In this document: one piece after another, positions 17,331 to 25,829 of the stretch
Position numbering within the stretch: position 1 is the stretch's first letter
How the letters are laid out: the number at the start of each line of letters is the position of its first letter
Assembly: GCF_044335535.1 (NCBI RefSeq)
Contig: NZ_JBIQVZ010000002.1
Coordinates: 682,001 to 746,000 of the forward strand
Direction of reading: 5' to 3'
DNA length: 64,000 nucleotides
Origin: Mariniflexile sp044335535
GTDB taxonomy: Bacteria > Bacteroidota > Bacteroidia > Flavobacteriales > Flavobacteriaceae
The notes under the pieces: generated by a model
The model's database searches: none
Told to the model about the DNA's origin: nothing
What the model saw: the letters and a program-made list of their open reading frames with translations, nothing else
Position numbers and translations under genes: made by a program

Positions 17331-18983
17331 TAAATGATTTAGCAATTCGGCAAAAGACACTTTAAACTGTTCGCTTGAAACCATGTTTTTAAGAGTATAA
17401 GTATTTGAATTCACTTCGGCCTCACCTACTATAACCACAAACGGAATATTACGTTTATTAGCGTGATCCATTTGCTTTCTAATTTGTTTAGCATTAGTAG
17501 CTTTATCGGGATATAATTCAGTATGAATACCCGCCGAACGCAATTCCTTAATGGCTTTTAAACAATACATTGCTTCTTTATCACCAAAATTGATAAACAA
17601 AACTTCTACATTTTTAGTTACCGTTTCTGGGAACAACCCCAATTCTTCCAACACCAAATAAATACGGTCTAAACCAAAACTTATACCAACACCACTTGTG
17701 TCTGGTTTTCCAAATATACTAGTAAGATCGTCATAACGTCCTCCACCGCCAATAGAGCCCATTTGCACGGTTTTTGGTGCAGCGACTTCAAAAATGGCTC
17801 CTGTGTAGTAATTTAACCCGCGCGCCAAGGTGACGTCCAATTGTAAACTGGCGGTTTTTAATCCTAATTCTGAAATCGCTTCGTTTATAAACGCCAATTC
17901 TTCAATACCTTTTTTACCTTCTTCGGAAGTTGACAAAATATCTTTTAAAGATTCAACTTGCGATTCAAAAGAACCCGATAAGGTGAATAGCGGCTGTAAT
18001 TTAGAAATACCTGCTTCTGAAATCCCTTTGGAAAGCATTTCCTCCTTCACCTTGGCCTCGCCTATTTTATCAAGCTTATCTAAGGCTACTGTAAAGTCTA
18101 TCAATTTATCGGAAGCGCCAATAATTTCAGCAATGCCGGACAAAATTTTTCGGTTGTTGATTTTTATGGTAACACCTTCCAGTTTTAAAGCTGAAAACAC
18201 GGTATCGTATAACTGAATAAACTCCACCTCTTGCCACAACGATTTGCTGCCAACCACATCGGCATCACATTGGTAAAACTCCCTAAAACGCCCTTTCTGT
18301 GGTCTGTCGGCTCGCCAAACAGGTTGTATTTGGTAGCGTTTAAATGGAAATTCGATTTCGTTTTGATGTTGTACCACGTATCTTGCGAATGGCACGGTTA
18401 GGTCGTAGCGTAGGGCTTTTTCGGAGATTAAATTTACCGATTCGTTAGAGTTATAAATTTCCTCACTAAAGAATTTATTTAAAAACTCTATAAATGCATT
18501 TGTCTTTTCTAATTCCTTCCCGAATTGATTAAGATTTTTATTGTCGATTAAAGCACTTTTATGATTTTCTAGAACTTCCTTTACTAAATCCTTAAAAGAA
18601 GAACTTTCATTTTTATAATAACTATTAATAGTTTTATCAAGAATTCCATTAAAATCAACTGAATAACTTTCGTCAGAAATTCTATCGACAATTTTATCAT
18701 ACAAAGGATAAAAATTACCAGCAACAAGCGAAGCACTAACTTTGGCTTTCTTTACATCTTTAAAAAAATCCCCACTATTCAAAATCTTAAAAATCAGTCT
18801 GTCCCCTTCATCACCATACTTTCCCATGAGGGTTTCGGAGTTTTCAAAACTGGGTGTTTCAATAGGCTGAAATCCAAACGTTTCGAAAGTACCACGAATG
18901 GTATTAAAAATATAATTGCGTTTTGCTACCTGTTCTGGGTTGAAATCCCTGGTGCCTTTAGGAATGCTTGGTTTTTGAGCCAT
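17325..18983 (-). CDS. hisS: Histidyl-tRNA synthetase with a large N-terminal-domain insertion
   Basis: A class II aminoacyl-tRNA synthetase charging tRNA-His. Motifs are intact: KPSIPKGTRDF at the N-terminus, motif 1 region FQPIETPSFEN, motif 2 region YQIQPVWRADRPQKGRFREF, the histidine-specific LARGLNYYTGAIFEV, motif 3 region GGGGRYDDL and GVGISFGLDRI, then an anticodon-binding domain. At 552 residues it is about 90 longer than the roughly 455-460 I expect for this group. The excess lies between ILNSGDF (about 72) and ISEKALRYDL (about 186), a Lys/Asn/Ser-rich segment (encoded 18432-18770) replacing a normally short linker. The frame is intact, so the enzyme is probably active. A small hairpin sits just upstream of the ATG. 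Confidence 0.93.
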   Translation of the reverse strand: MAQKPSIPKGTRDFNPEQVAKRNYIFNTIRGTFETFGFQPIETPSFENSETLMGKYGDEGDRLIFKILNSGDFFKDVKKAKVSASLVAGNFYPLYDKIVDRISDESYSVDFNGILDKTINSYYKNESSSFKDLVKEVLENHKSALIDNKNLNQFGKELEKTNAFIEFLNKFFSEEIYNSNESVNLISEKALRYDLTVPFARYVVQHQNEIEFPFKRYQIQPVWRADRPQKGRFREFYQCDADVVGSKSLWQEVEFIQLYDTVFSALKLEGVTIKINNRKILSGIAEIIGASDKLIDFTVALDKLDKIGEAKVKEEMLSKGISEAGISKLQPLFTLSGSFESQVESLKDILSTSEEGKKGIEELAFINEAISELGLKTASLQLDVTLARGLNYYTGAIFEVAAPKTVQMGSIGGGGRYDDLTSIFGKPDTSGVGISFGLDRIYLVLEELGLFPETVTKNVEVLFINFGDKEAMYCLKAIKELRSAGIHTELYPDKATNAKQIRKQMDHANKRNIPFVVIVGEAEVNSNTYTLKNMVSSEQFKVSFAELLNHLK

Positions 18984-18990
18984 ATTAATG

Positions 18991-19118
18991 CCTGCGAAAG
19001 CAGGTATCTTTTTTTATTAGTTAAAATTCTGCATCAAACCACTACCAACGTAATTGTATGATGAGGATTGCAAAAATAATAGTTTTAAATGAAAATAGAT
19101 TCCTTCCTACGCAGGAAT
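18991..19118. repeat. Pair of CCTGC/GCAGG palindromic fragments upstream of hisS
   Basis: CCTGC-GAAA-GCAGG (18991-19004) is a tight hairpin only 7 nt from the hisS ATG at 18983. ATTCCT...AGGAAT (19099-19118), containing CTACGCAGGAATGAC, is a related imperfect palindrome about 100 nt away. Such ATTCCTGCGNAAGCAGGAAT-like units are common mobile-looking intergenic palindromes. Confidence 0.5.
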
Positions 19119-19203
19119 GACAAAAATAATTAATGAAAACGTCATGGCGTGCCTTTTCTTTAAAAAAAAGCGAAACCATTCTTTTTAAATTAAAGTTTAA
19201 TCA

Positions 19204-19234
19204 CGCAAAGCCGCAAAGTTGCAAAGTTGCAAAG
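19204..19234 (+). repeat. Short GCAAAGTT tandem
   Basis: CGCAAAGCC, GCAAAGTT, GCAAAGTT and GCAAAG follow each other. The unit is the same type as the CAAAG array upstream of rlmD (10919-11032). Confidence 0.55.
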
Positions 19235-19311
19235 ATTGTTTCGTTTAAAACAGTAGATATCGTGATGTACTTTTGTTTTAAAAAAGCTCGGCTTCTAACC
19301 GATAATAACCC

Positions 19312-19773
19312 AACTGTTCACTGCAACTGAACACTGCCTACTGCGACTGTTTACTGAACACTGCAACTGAACACTGAACACTGCAACTGCCTACTGGCTA
19401 TTGATTATTGTTTATGGGTTTATGAGTTTATGCGCTGAATCGTTTAATTGGTTAATCGTTGAACAGATTGTTGATCACCAACTACTGACACCAACTACTG
19501 ACACTGCCTACTGTTACTGCCTACTGCTACTGTTTACTGAATACTGCAACTGCATACTGAACACTGCAACTGCCTACTGGCTATTGATTATTGTTTATGG
19601 GTTTATGAGCTGAATCGTTTAATTGGTTAATCGTTGAACTGATTGCTGATCACCAACTACTGACACTGCCTACTGTTACTGCTTACTGTTACTGCTTACT
19701 GTTACTGTCTACTGAATACTGTGACTGTTTACTGAACACTGCCTACTGCGACTGTTTACTGAACACTGCAACT
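19312..19773. repeat. Degenerate ACTGNN hexanucleotide minisatellite with a ~183-bp higher-order duplication
   Basis: About 460 nt are built from six-base units of the form ACTGNN (ACTGCC, ACTGTT, ACTGAA, ACTGCA). Two AT-rich interruptions, each with CTATTGATTATTG and TTTATGGGTTTATGAG followed by GAATCGTTTAATTGG, begin at 19391 and 19574, giving a tandem period of about 183 nt; the second copy lacks 8 nt. The block fills the second half of the 18984-19776 gap. Frames open across it are by-products of the repeat. Confidence 0.85.
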
Positions 19774-19776
19774 TAT

Positions 19777-20247
19777 TTAATTTATCAATTTATTAAAATA
19801 CTTAAACAAATCGCCTTTGGTAATTACGGCGCCTTGTTCAATCATTTTAAATTTGTCAAGGTTTTTATCTTCGGTATAATCTTTATCGGCTTGTAAGAAC
19901 TCAACCGTTTCATCCATTAAATTTTCGCGGAGCCAATTATAACCTTCTTGTGTGGTGATATCTACTGCTTTGTTTTTTACGTTTACAACAATGGCTTTCA
20001 TTTTTTTCTTTCCCAAACGGAATAAATACATGTGTTGTGCCGAAAAATGTTCTAGATATTCAGCTTTGTTTAAAACACCTTCCCAAATTAAATCGCTAAA
20101 AACATCCAGTTCCATTTCTGCTAATTCTGGCTTATTGGTTTTCAAATTAGCCCATTCATCGGCAGTAATGGATTGTGTTGCCAAAAAGTTTATAAATTCT
20201 TGGTGCAGTTCTTCAAACTGTTCTTTTGTAAGTCTTGAATATTTCAT
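19777..20247 (-). CDS. DUF6495-family protein
   Basis: A 156-residue soluble protein beginning MKYSRLTKEQFEELHQEF. Conserved stretches include ITADEWANLKTNKPELAEMELDVF-like sequence (split in two segments), DLIWEGVLNKAEYLEHFS and YLFRLGKKKMKAIVV, which agree with the DUF6495 family of Bacteroidota. No catalytic motif or membrane segment is seen and function is unknown. It lies downstream of the ribosomal-protein operon terminator on the same strand, so it either has its own promoter in the short gap or depends on read-through. Confidence 0.8.
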   Translation of the reverse strand: MKYSRLTKEQFEELHQEFINFLATQSITADEWANLKTNKPELAEMELDVFSDLIWEGVLNKAEYLEHFSAQHMYLFRLGKKKMKAIVVNVKNKAVDITTQEGYNWLRENLMDETVEFLQADKDYTEDKNLDKFKMIEQGAVITKGDLFKYFNKLIN

Positions 20248-20264
20248 TGAAAATAAATTTTTTA

Positions 20265-20296
20265 ATAAAAAAGCCCCAACTAAGTTGAGGCTTTTA
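20265..20296 (-). terminator. Terminator of the rpsF-rpsR-rplI operon
   Basis: Stem AGCCCCAACT (20272-20281) with AGTTGAGGCT (20283-20292), one G-U pair in RNA, flanked by an A-run that becomes a U-run on the minus-strand transcript just after rplI. Confidence 0.82.
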
Positions 20297-20313
20297 TATG
20301 AATCTATTTGATA

Positions 20314-20760
20314 TTATTCAGCTTGTGCAATAACCTCAAATTCTAAATCTACACTTACTTCTCTGTGTAAACGTATTACGGCATTATACTTACCTGTACG
20401 TTTTACAGTTGTAACTGTAATGAATTTTTTATCGATAGATTGCCCTTCTTTTTCTAAAGCAGCAGCAACATCAATATTATTTACAGAACCAAATAATTTA
20501 TCTCCTGTTCCTACTTTTGCAGCTATTTTAATTTCTAAAGCTTTTATAGCTTCAGCAATTTTGTTAGCCTCATCAACTATTTTCTTTTCTTTATAAGCTC
20601 TTTGCTTTAAGTTTTCTGCCAATACTTTTTTAGCAGAAGCCGTAGCCATAATAGCTTGTCCTTGAGGAATTAAAAAATTTCTACCATAACCGTTCTTAAC
20701 TGTTACAACATCGTCTTTAAATCCTAAATTTTCAACGTCTTGTTTTAATATAAGTTCCAT
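20314..20760 (-). CDS. rplI: 50S ribosomal protein L9
   Basis: A 148-residue L9 with the conserved N-terminus MELILKQDVENLGFKDDVV, the NGYGRNFLIPQGQA signature (about 23-36), a connecting helix rich in Lys/Glu/Ala, and a C-terminal domain with GSVNNIDVAAAL. It is the last gene of the rpsF-rpsR-rplI operon (13 nt after rpsR) and is followed by a hairpin terminator. Confidence 0.96.
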   Translation of the reverse strand: MELILKQDVENLGFKDDVVTVKNGYGRNFLIPQGQAIMATASAKKVLAENLKQRAYKEKKIVDEANKIAEAIKALEIKIAAKVGTGDKLFGSVNNIDVAAALEKEGQSIDKKFITVTTVKRTGKYNAVIRLHREVSVDLEFEVIAQAE

Positions 20761-20773
20761 TGTTATCGGTATT

Positions 20774-21070
20774 TTATTTTAATAAATCGGCTACATAAGG
20801 CATTAAAGCTAAATGACGTGCTCTTTTTACAGCAACAGCCACTTTTCTTTGATACTTCAATGAAGTCCCTGTTAAACGTCTTGGTAAAATTTTACCTTGC
20901 TCGTTTATAAATCTTAACAAGAAATCTGGATCTTTGTAATCAACATATTTGATTCCAGACTTTTGAAACATACAATACTTCTTCTTCTTGTTTGTATCGA
21001 TGTTAAGAGGAGTTAAATATCTAATTTCTCCGTCTTTTTTTCCTTTAGATTGTTGTTCTATAGATGACAT
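20774..21070 (-). CDS. rpsR: 30S ribosomal protein S18
   Basis: A 98-residue S18. The core signature is present: VDYKDPDFLLRFINEQGKI, LPRRLTGTSLKYQRKVA and VKRARHLALMPYV. An N-terminal extension (MSSIEQQSKGKKDGEIRYLT) is usual in Bacteroidota. It begins two nucleotides after rpsF. Confidence 0.96.
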   Translation of the reverse strand: MSSIEQQSKGKKDGEIRYLTPLNIDTNKKKKYCMFQKSGIKYVDYKDPDFLLRFINEQGKILPRRLTGTSLKYQRKVAVAVKRARHLALMPYVADLLK

Positions 21071-21072
21071 AA

Positions 21073-21411
21073 TTAAGCTTTTTGTTTAAGTTTAACTCTT
21101 CTTCTCTCAGCCCAAGAAATAGCATGTTTATCTAACGCTACCGTTAAATAACGCATAAAACGCTCATCACGTCTAAACTCTACTTCCAAAGTATTAATTA
21201 CCTCACCGGCAACCGTGTATTCAAATAAGTGATAAAAACCACTTTTTTTGTTTTGAATTGGATAAGCTAATTTTTTAAGCCCCCAATCTTCTTTTGATAC
21301 CATCTTAGCGCCGTTAGAAACAAGAAAATCTTCGTATTTCTTTACTGTTTCCTTTATCTGGTCTTCAGATAAAACGGGATTTAAGATGAAAACAGTTTCA
21401 TAATGATTCAT
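21073..21411 (-). CDS. rpsF: 30S ribosomal protein S6
   Basis: A 112-residue S6, the first gene of the rpsF-rpsR-rplI operon. Recognisable parts are YETVFILNPVLSEDQIKETV, the GLKKLAYPIQNKKSGFYHL strand pair and RRDERFMRYLTVALD. Bacterial S6 operons are often autoregulated by S6:S18 binding to the leader; no such leader structure was worked out here. The promoter at 21443-21473 serves it. Confidence 0.96.
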   Translation of the reverse strand: MNHYETVFILNPVLSEDQIKETVKKYEDFLVSNGAKMVSKEDWGLKKLAYPIQNKKSGFYHLFEYTVAGEVINTLEVEFRRDERFMRYLTVALDKHAISWAERRRVKLKQKA

Positions 21412-21442
21412 AAAAATCGTGTTTATTGTTAAAAATTGGGTG

Positions 21443-21473
21443 CAAAAATAGTTAATAAATACATATTACACAA
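21443..21473 (-). promoter_or_regulatory. Promoter of the rpsF operon
   Basis: On the minus strand TTG (21471-21473), a 20-nt spacer and TATTTTTG (21443-21450) match the Bacteroidota consensus. The predicted start is about 25 nt before the rpsF ATG. Confidence 0.7.
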
Positions 21474-21558
21474 CTATATTATCACTATATTTTATAGTAT
21501 ATTTGCTACACGAAACAAATGTTAAAATTATGTTAAAATCAACAGTTTAACGATGTTT

Positions 21559-21590
21559 TTTGGTTTTTAGCCGAATTTTTTGTACTATTG
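21559..21590 (+). promoter_or_regulatory. Likely promoter of the LytTR regulator gene
   Basis: TTTG (21559-21562), a 20-nt spacer and TACTATTG (21583-21590), which differs from TAnnTTTG at one position. It lies 31 nt before the ATG at 21622. Confidence 0.5.
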
Positions 21591-21621
21591 TCGATATCTT
21601 AACCGAAATAATATAAATGTT

Positions 21622-22317
21622 ATGACTTTAAACTGTGTAGTAGTAGACGATTCGGCAATACAACGTCTCTCTATTGTTAAGTTAGTAGAGAACCACCCCG
21701 CTCTAAACCTAATAGCAGAGTACAGTAGTGCCCTAGAAACCAAAAATGGTTTAAATACACACCAAGTAGATTTAATCTTTTTAGACATTGAAATGCCAGT
21801 GCTAAACGGATTTGAACTTTTAGACGTATTAAACAACAAGCCTCAAATTATTTTTGTAACTGGTAAAACAGAGTATGCTTTTAAAGCATTTAACTATGAT
21901 GCTACCGATTATTTACATAAACCAATTACAAGAGAACGTTTTAATGTCGCTGTAGAGAAAGCTCTGGAGCAACACAAATTAACTCAGGATTTTAACGAAG
22001 AAGAGGGTGAACACATCTTTGTTAAGAGTAATCTTAAAAAACGTAAGGTTTATATCAAAGACATTAAATGGATTGAAGCTCTAGGCGATTATGTAAAACT
22101 TGTTACTGAAGAAAACAGCTTGGTAGTACTTTCTACTATGAAATCTTTTGAAAAAGAATTGCCGGAAAATAAGTTTTTAAGAATTCACAAATCTTATATT
22201 GTCAACCTAGATAAAATTGACAGGTTTAACAGTAAAAATGTTGAAGTTGGTGCTTATGAAATTCCTTTAAGTAGAAACAAGAAAACCCAATTGGTTGATG
22301 CTCTGAATAATATTTAA
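21622..22317 (+). CDS. LytTR-family response regulator
   Basis: A two-component response regulator of 231 residues. The start is ATG 21622 (MTLNCVVVDDSAIQ); the frame is open for 14 codons upstream, which would cover the promoter. The receiver domain (about 1-120) has the acidic pocket (VVDDSA) and phosphoacceptor D55 (LIFLDIEMPVLNG), then a conserved Lys (YLHKPITRERF). The C-terminal LytTR DNA-binding domain (about 133-228) shows IFVKSNLKKRKVYIKDIKWIE-type strands (ALGDYVKLVT, FLRIHKSYIVNL). No histidine kinase is adjacent, so it is an orphan in this window. Confidence 0.9.
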   Translation: MTLNCVVVDDSAIQRLSIVKLVENHPALNLIAEYSSALETKNGLNTHQVDLIFLDIEMPVLNGFELLDVLNNKPQIIFVTGKTEYAFKAFNYDATDYLHKPITRERFNVAVEKALEQHKLTQDFNEEEGEHIFVKSNLKKRKVYIKDIKWIEALGDYVKLVTEENSLVVLSTMKSFEKELPENKFLRIHKSYIVNLDKIDRFNSKNVEVGAYEIPLSRNKKTQLVDALNNI

Positions 22318-22333
22318 GCATAACCAACTAAAC

Positions 22334-24784
22334 TTAAAAGTTATCGACATTTAAAATTACTTTAACCGACCGAAAATCTTTTACACTCAAGAAGCTATTA
22401 TTTATTTTAATGATAGCTTCTTTAGTTTTTGACAAGGATTGTTTCTTCGGGATTTTTACCAAAATGTTTTTATGAAACTGATTTCTAATTCTGGCAATTG
22501 GTGGCGATTCGGGTCCTAAAACAAAATTTCCAAATACATTGCGTAGCGATTTTGCATACCAAATTGAAGCGGTATCTACCCTAGTATAATCCTTATGTTT
22601 CAAAGTGACTTTAATTTGCTTAAAAATGGGTGGGTATTTGTAATTATAACGATCATTCATTTGCTCGTTATACATATCAATATAATTATTTGTAGAAACC
22701 TGCTGTAAAATATTATGAAGCGGATTGTAGGTTTGAATCAACACCTTCCCACGCTCCTCCGTACGTCCTGCCCTACCTGAAACCTGCAGCATGAGCTGAA
22801 AACTGCGTTCGTGCGCTCTAAAATCTGGAAAGTTCAACATATTATCGGCATTCATAATACCTACCAACTTAACGTTTCTGAAATCCAAACCTTTAGTAAG
22901 CATTTGTGTACCAACCAAAATATCTATTTCCTGTTGCTCTAAAGCGGTAATTATTTTTTCATAGCCATATTTACCTCTTGTGGTATCTAAATCCATTCTG
23001 GCGACTTTATAATCAGGAAACAAAAGCTTCACTTCTTCTTCAATCTGCTCGGTTCCAAAACCTTTATTATCTAATTCAGGACTTCCACAAGCCGAACAGG
23101 TTTTAGGCATTATTTCAACAAACCCACAATAATGACAGCGTAATTGGTCTCTATATTGATGATAGGTTAAACTCACATCGCAATTAGGACATTGCGGCGA
23201 ATGCCCACAAGTATGGCATTCTACAATTGGTGAAAATCCACGTCGGTTTTGAAACAGTATGATTTGATACCCTTCTCGCAAGGTTTCGGTCATTTCTTCA
23301 ATAAGCCGATCGCTAAAATGCCCTCTCATGCGTTTCTTTTTCAACTTATCCTTGATATCTACCAACTCAATATCCGGCATGAGCACATCATTAAACCGTT
23401 TTGTTATTTCAACAAAACCATATTTATTTTGTTTCGCATTGAAATAACTTTCCAAACTGGGTGTTGCAGATCCTAAAAGCGTTTTAGCCCCATGTATATG
23501 TGCCAAAACAACAGCCGTATCACGTGCATGATAGCGTGGTGCTGGATCGAATTGTTTGAAAGACTGTTCGTGTTCCTCATCAACAATTATCAATCCTAAA
23601 TTATTGAATGGTAAAAAAATAGATGATCGCGCACCTAAAACAATTTGCGCTTTCACGGAATTATTTAAAACATGATTCCAAACCTCTACCCGCTCCTGTG
23701 ATGAATATTTAGAATGGAACACCGCCACTTGCTCTCCAAAATAATTTTGCAAACGAGTGATTAATTGTGCCGTTAATGCAATTTCAGGTAATAAATACAA
23801 AACCTGTTGCCCTTTACCCAAAGCCTCTTCAATAAGTTTTACATACACTTCGGTTTTGCCTGAGGATGTAACGCCATGAAGCAATACAACAGATTGTTCT
23901 TTAAATGATTCTTTTATTTCGGTAAGTGCTGTGTTTTGATGTTCATTGAGGCTTTTTGAATCTTCATTATCATCACCCGAATACTGAACCCTATCGGTCT
24001 GTATAAAATATTCTTCAAGGATACCTTTATCTATTAATGCTTTTATTGTTGTGGATGAAGCATCACTTTCTGTTGACAAATCAGCAACTTTTACAGGCTT
24101 TTTTGTCGTTGCAGAAATAGAGAATAACGTTAATATAACCTGGTGTTGTTTGGGCGCTCTGCTTAAATCATCCAATAGTTTTTGTAGCGCAGATTCCGAA
24201 GAAAAATGAGAATGCAACTTAACATAACGCACCAATTTAGGCTTGTATTTTTCATATATTTCTTCTTCAACAGCAATGGCTTCTTTTTCAATCAATCGCT
24301 TAATAACCGGAAGCACATTTTTTTTATCAAGAATGTTAGCGATATCATGGATCTTTAAAGACGATTGATGCTGCAAAGCTTCATAAACCAAAAACTCATC
24401 ATCCTTTAAAATAGATTCATCAATAACTTTGGCGTGCTTTGTTATGATGGTTTCGCTCTCCAAAACAAAGGCACTGGGTAAAGCAGCTCGCATCACATCG
24501 CCCAAAGTACACATATAGTAATTAGCTATCCATTGCCACAACTGCAACTGCTTTTCGTTTACAATAGGGCCTTCATCCAATATTTGATGAATTTCCTTAG
24601 CTTCATAAGCTATAGGTGCGTCGTTGTGAATAGTAGAAACAATCCCCGTGTAGATTTTAGATTTCCCGAAAGGAACAGATACACGCATACCTGGTTTTAA
24701 AAAATCGGCTTCGGCAGAAGTTATACTGTAAGTAAATAACTTTTGAAGTGGTACAGGTATAATGATGTCTATAAAATATAGCAT
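22334..24784 (-). CDS. priA: Primosomal protein N' (replication restart helicase PriA)
   Basis: An 816-residue superfamily 2 helicase that recognises stalled forks and reloads the replicative helicase. N-terminal 3'-end-binding domain (IDIIIPVPLQKLFTY), Walker A GVTSSGKTEVY, DEEH box in IIVDEEHEQSF, and two zinc sites formed by CHTCG, CPNC, CHYC and CSACG (about residues 525-565). The C-terminal helicase motifs include GTQMLTKGLDF and QVSGRAGR. It starts 3 nt after the YihY/BrkB gene, so the two are co-transcribed. Confidence 0.95.
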   Translation of the reverse strand: MLYFIDIIIPVPLQKLFTYSITSAEADFLKPGMRVSVPFGKSKIYTGIVSTIHNDAPIAYEAKEIHQILDEGPIVNEKQLQLWQWIANYYMCTLGDVMRAALPSAFVLESETIITKHAKVIDESILKDDEFLVYEALQHQSSLKIHDIANILDKKNVLPVIKRLIEKEAIAVEEEIYEKYKPKLVRYVKLHSHFSSESALQKLLDDLSRAPKQHQVILTLFSISATTKKPVKVADLSTESDASSTTIKALIDKGILEEYFIQTDRVQYSGDDNEDSKSLNEHQNTALTEIKESFKEQSVVLLHGVTSSGKTEVYVKLIEEALGKGQQVLYLLPEIALTAQLITRLQNYFGEQVAVFHSKYSSQERVEVWNHVLNNSVKAQIVLGARSSIFLPFNNLGLIIVDEEHEQSFKQFDPAPRYHARDTAVVLAHIHGAKTLLGSATPSLESYFNAKQNKYGFVEITKRFNDVLMPDIELVDIKDKLKKKRMRGHFSDRLIEEMTETLREGYQIILFQNRRGFSPIVECHTCGHSPQCPNCDVSLTYHQYRDQLRCHYCGFVEIMPKTCSACGSPELDNKGFGTEQIEEEVKLLFPDYKVARMDLDTTRGKYGYEKIITALEQQEIDILVGTQMLTKGLDFRNVKLVGIMNADNMLNFPDFRAHERSFQLMLQVSGRAGRTEERGKVLIQTYNPLHNILQQVSTNNYIDMYNEQMNDRYNYKYPPIFKQIKVTLKHKDYTRVDTASIWYAKSLRNVFGNFVLGPESPPIARIRNQFHKNILVKIPKKQSLSKTKEAIIKINNSFLSVKDFRSVKVILNVDNF

Positions 24785-24787
24785 AAT

Positions 24788-25729
24788 CTAAAACCTTTTA
24801 CGCAATTTGTTCAAAGATGCATTTAACTCGTAACCAAGCAACAAAATATTAGCATTTAGCCACAAATAAAACATAAGAATTAAAAGTGCACCAATAGAAC
24901 CGTATAGTTTATTATACTGACCAAAATTTTCTATATATATACCAAATAAAAAAGACAATAAAATAATAAGGAATGTTGTAAAACCAGCGCCAACAGAAAA
25001 GAATTTAGAATATTTCCCTTCTTTGGTTCCGAAATAATACATGGTTGCCGTTGCTATATACACTATAAACACAAAAAACACATACTTAACCACTTTAAAC
25101 CAAAACACGCTTTGTGCCGCCACATCATATCCTTTATTATGCAAGGTATCTAACACCTTTTGCACCACATAAATTTGAAAGTATCCCAAAACCGCTATAG
25201 TGACAATAAGCAAAAAAGCCAATATTAAAGCGACACCTAAAGCGAATAAATATTGTCTAAATACGCTTCTGGATAATTGCTCATGGTATGAGTTTTCAAA
25301 ACCAGAAAACAAGGCATTTACACCATTTGCCATAAGCGCGATAGACAATACGAATACGGATGACAATAAACCACCCCGTTGTGAATTATCAATACCTTCA
25401 AAAATGTTTTTAAAGAAAAATTCGGAAGTACTTGGTGGTAAAAACGATTCTAAAAACCTTAAAAATTCAATTTTAAAATCGTCTATAGGCACATAAGGTA
25501 TCACTATTAAAACAAAGAGCAAAAAAGGGAACAATGCCATAAAAAAACTAAAAGCAATAGCACTTGCCCTTGTGGTTAAGGCGCCTTTTACTATGCCTGT
25601 TATGTAAAGTTCCAATAAATCGTAAAACGATAAGCCTTCAAGGCCCGGTAGTTTGGCTCGTTTAAAAAAGCGCACTAAAATATTTACAACAGGAATTTTA
25701 TCGAGTTTTTCTTCAAGAGGCTTTGTCAT
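24788..25729 (-). CDS. YihY/virulence factor BrkB family inner-membrane protein
   Basis: A 313-residue polytopic membrane protein. Six hydrophobic segments and the family pattern RASAIAFSFFMALFPFLLF (about 60-78), GLLSSVFVLSIALMANGVNAL and YGSIGALLILMFYLWLNANI are visible. The family was once called RNase BN/Rbn; that activity is now assigned elsewhere and the true function is unclear. It sits upstream of priA with a 3-nt gap and 100 nt downstream of nadC on the same strand. Confidence 0.9.
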   Translation of the reverse strand: MTKPLEEKLDKIPVVNILVRFFKRAKLPGLEGLSFYDLLELYITGIVKGALTTRASAIAFSFFMALFPFLLFVLIVIPYVPIDDFKIEFLRFLESFLPPSTSEFFFKNIFEGIDNSQRGGLLSSVFVLSIALMANGVNALFSGFENSYHEQLSRSVFRQYLFALGVALILAFLLIVTIAVLGYFQIYVVQKVLDTLHNKGYDVAAQSVFWFKVVKYVFFVFIVYIATATMYYFGTKEGKYSKFFSVGAGFTTFLIILLSFLFGIYIENFGQYNKLYGSIGALLILMFYLWLNANILLLGYELNASLNKLRKRF

Positions 25730-25829
25730 TAATAATTTACGTTAAAATTCATAACAAAGTTATTAAAATTAAAAATGTCAGTATAATAAAAGTACATTAT
25801 ACCGACATTAAAATATATAGTAAGAAAAA

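Noticed and set aside
18432..18770. Intein within HisS
   Set aside because: No Cys/Ser at a splice start, no terminal His-Asn, and about 110 residues is too short for a usual intein.
19133..19330. 65-codon frame after the hisS leader
   Set aside because: Runs from AT-rich spacer through the GCAAAGTT tandem; no domain or family resemblance.
19401..19613. Open frame across the ACTGNN block
   Set aside because: Its product is a low-complexity translation of the repeat with no conserved pattern and no plausible start.
19312..19773. Regular repeats that at first look like a CRISPR array
   Set aside because: The period is six bases with degenerate units and no unique spacers of constant length; no cas genes are near. 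It is a minisatellite.
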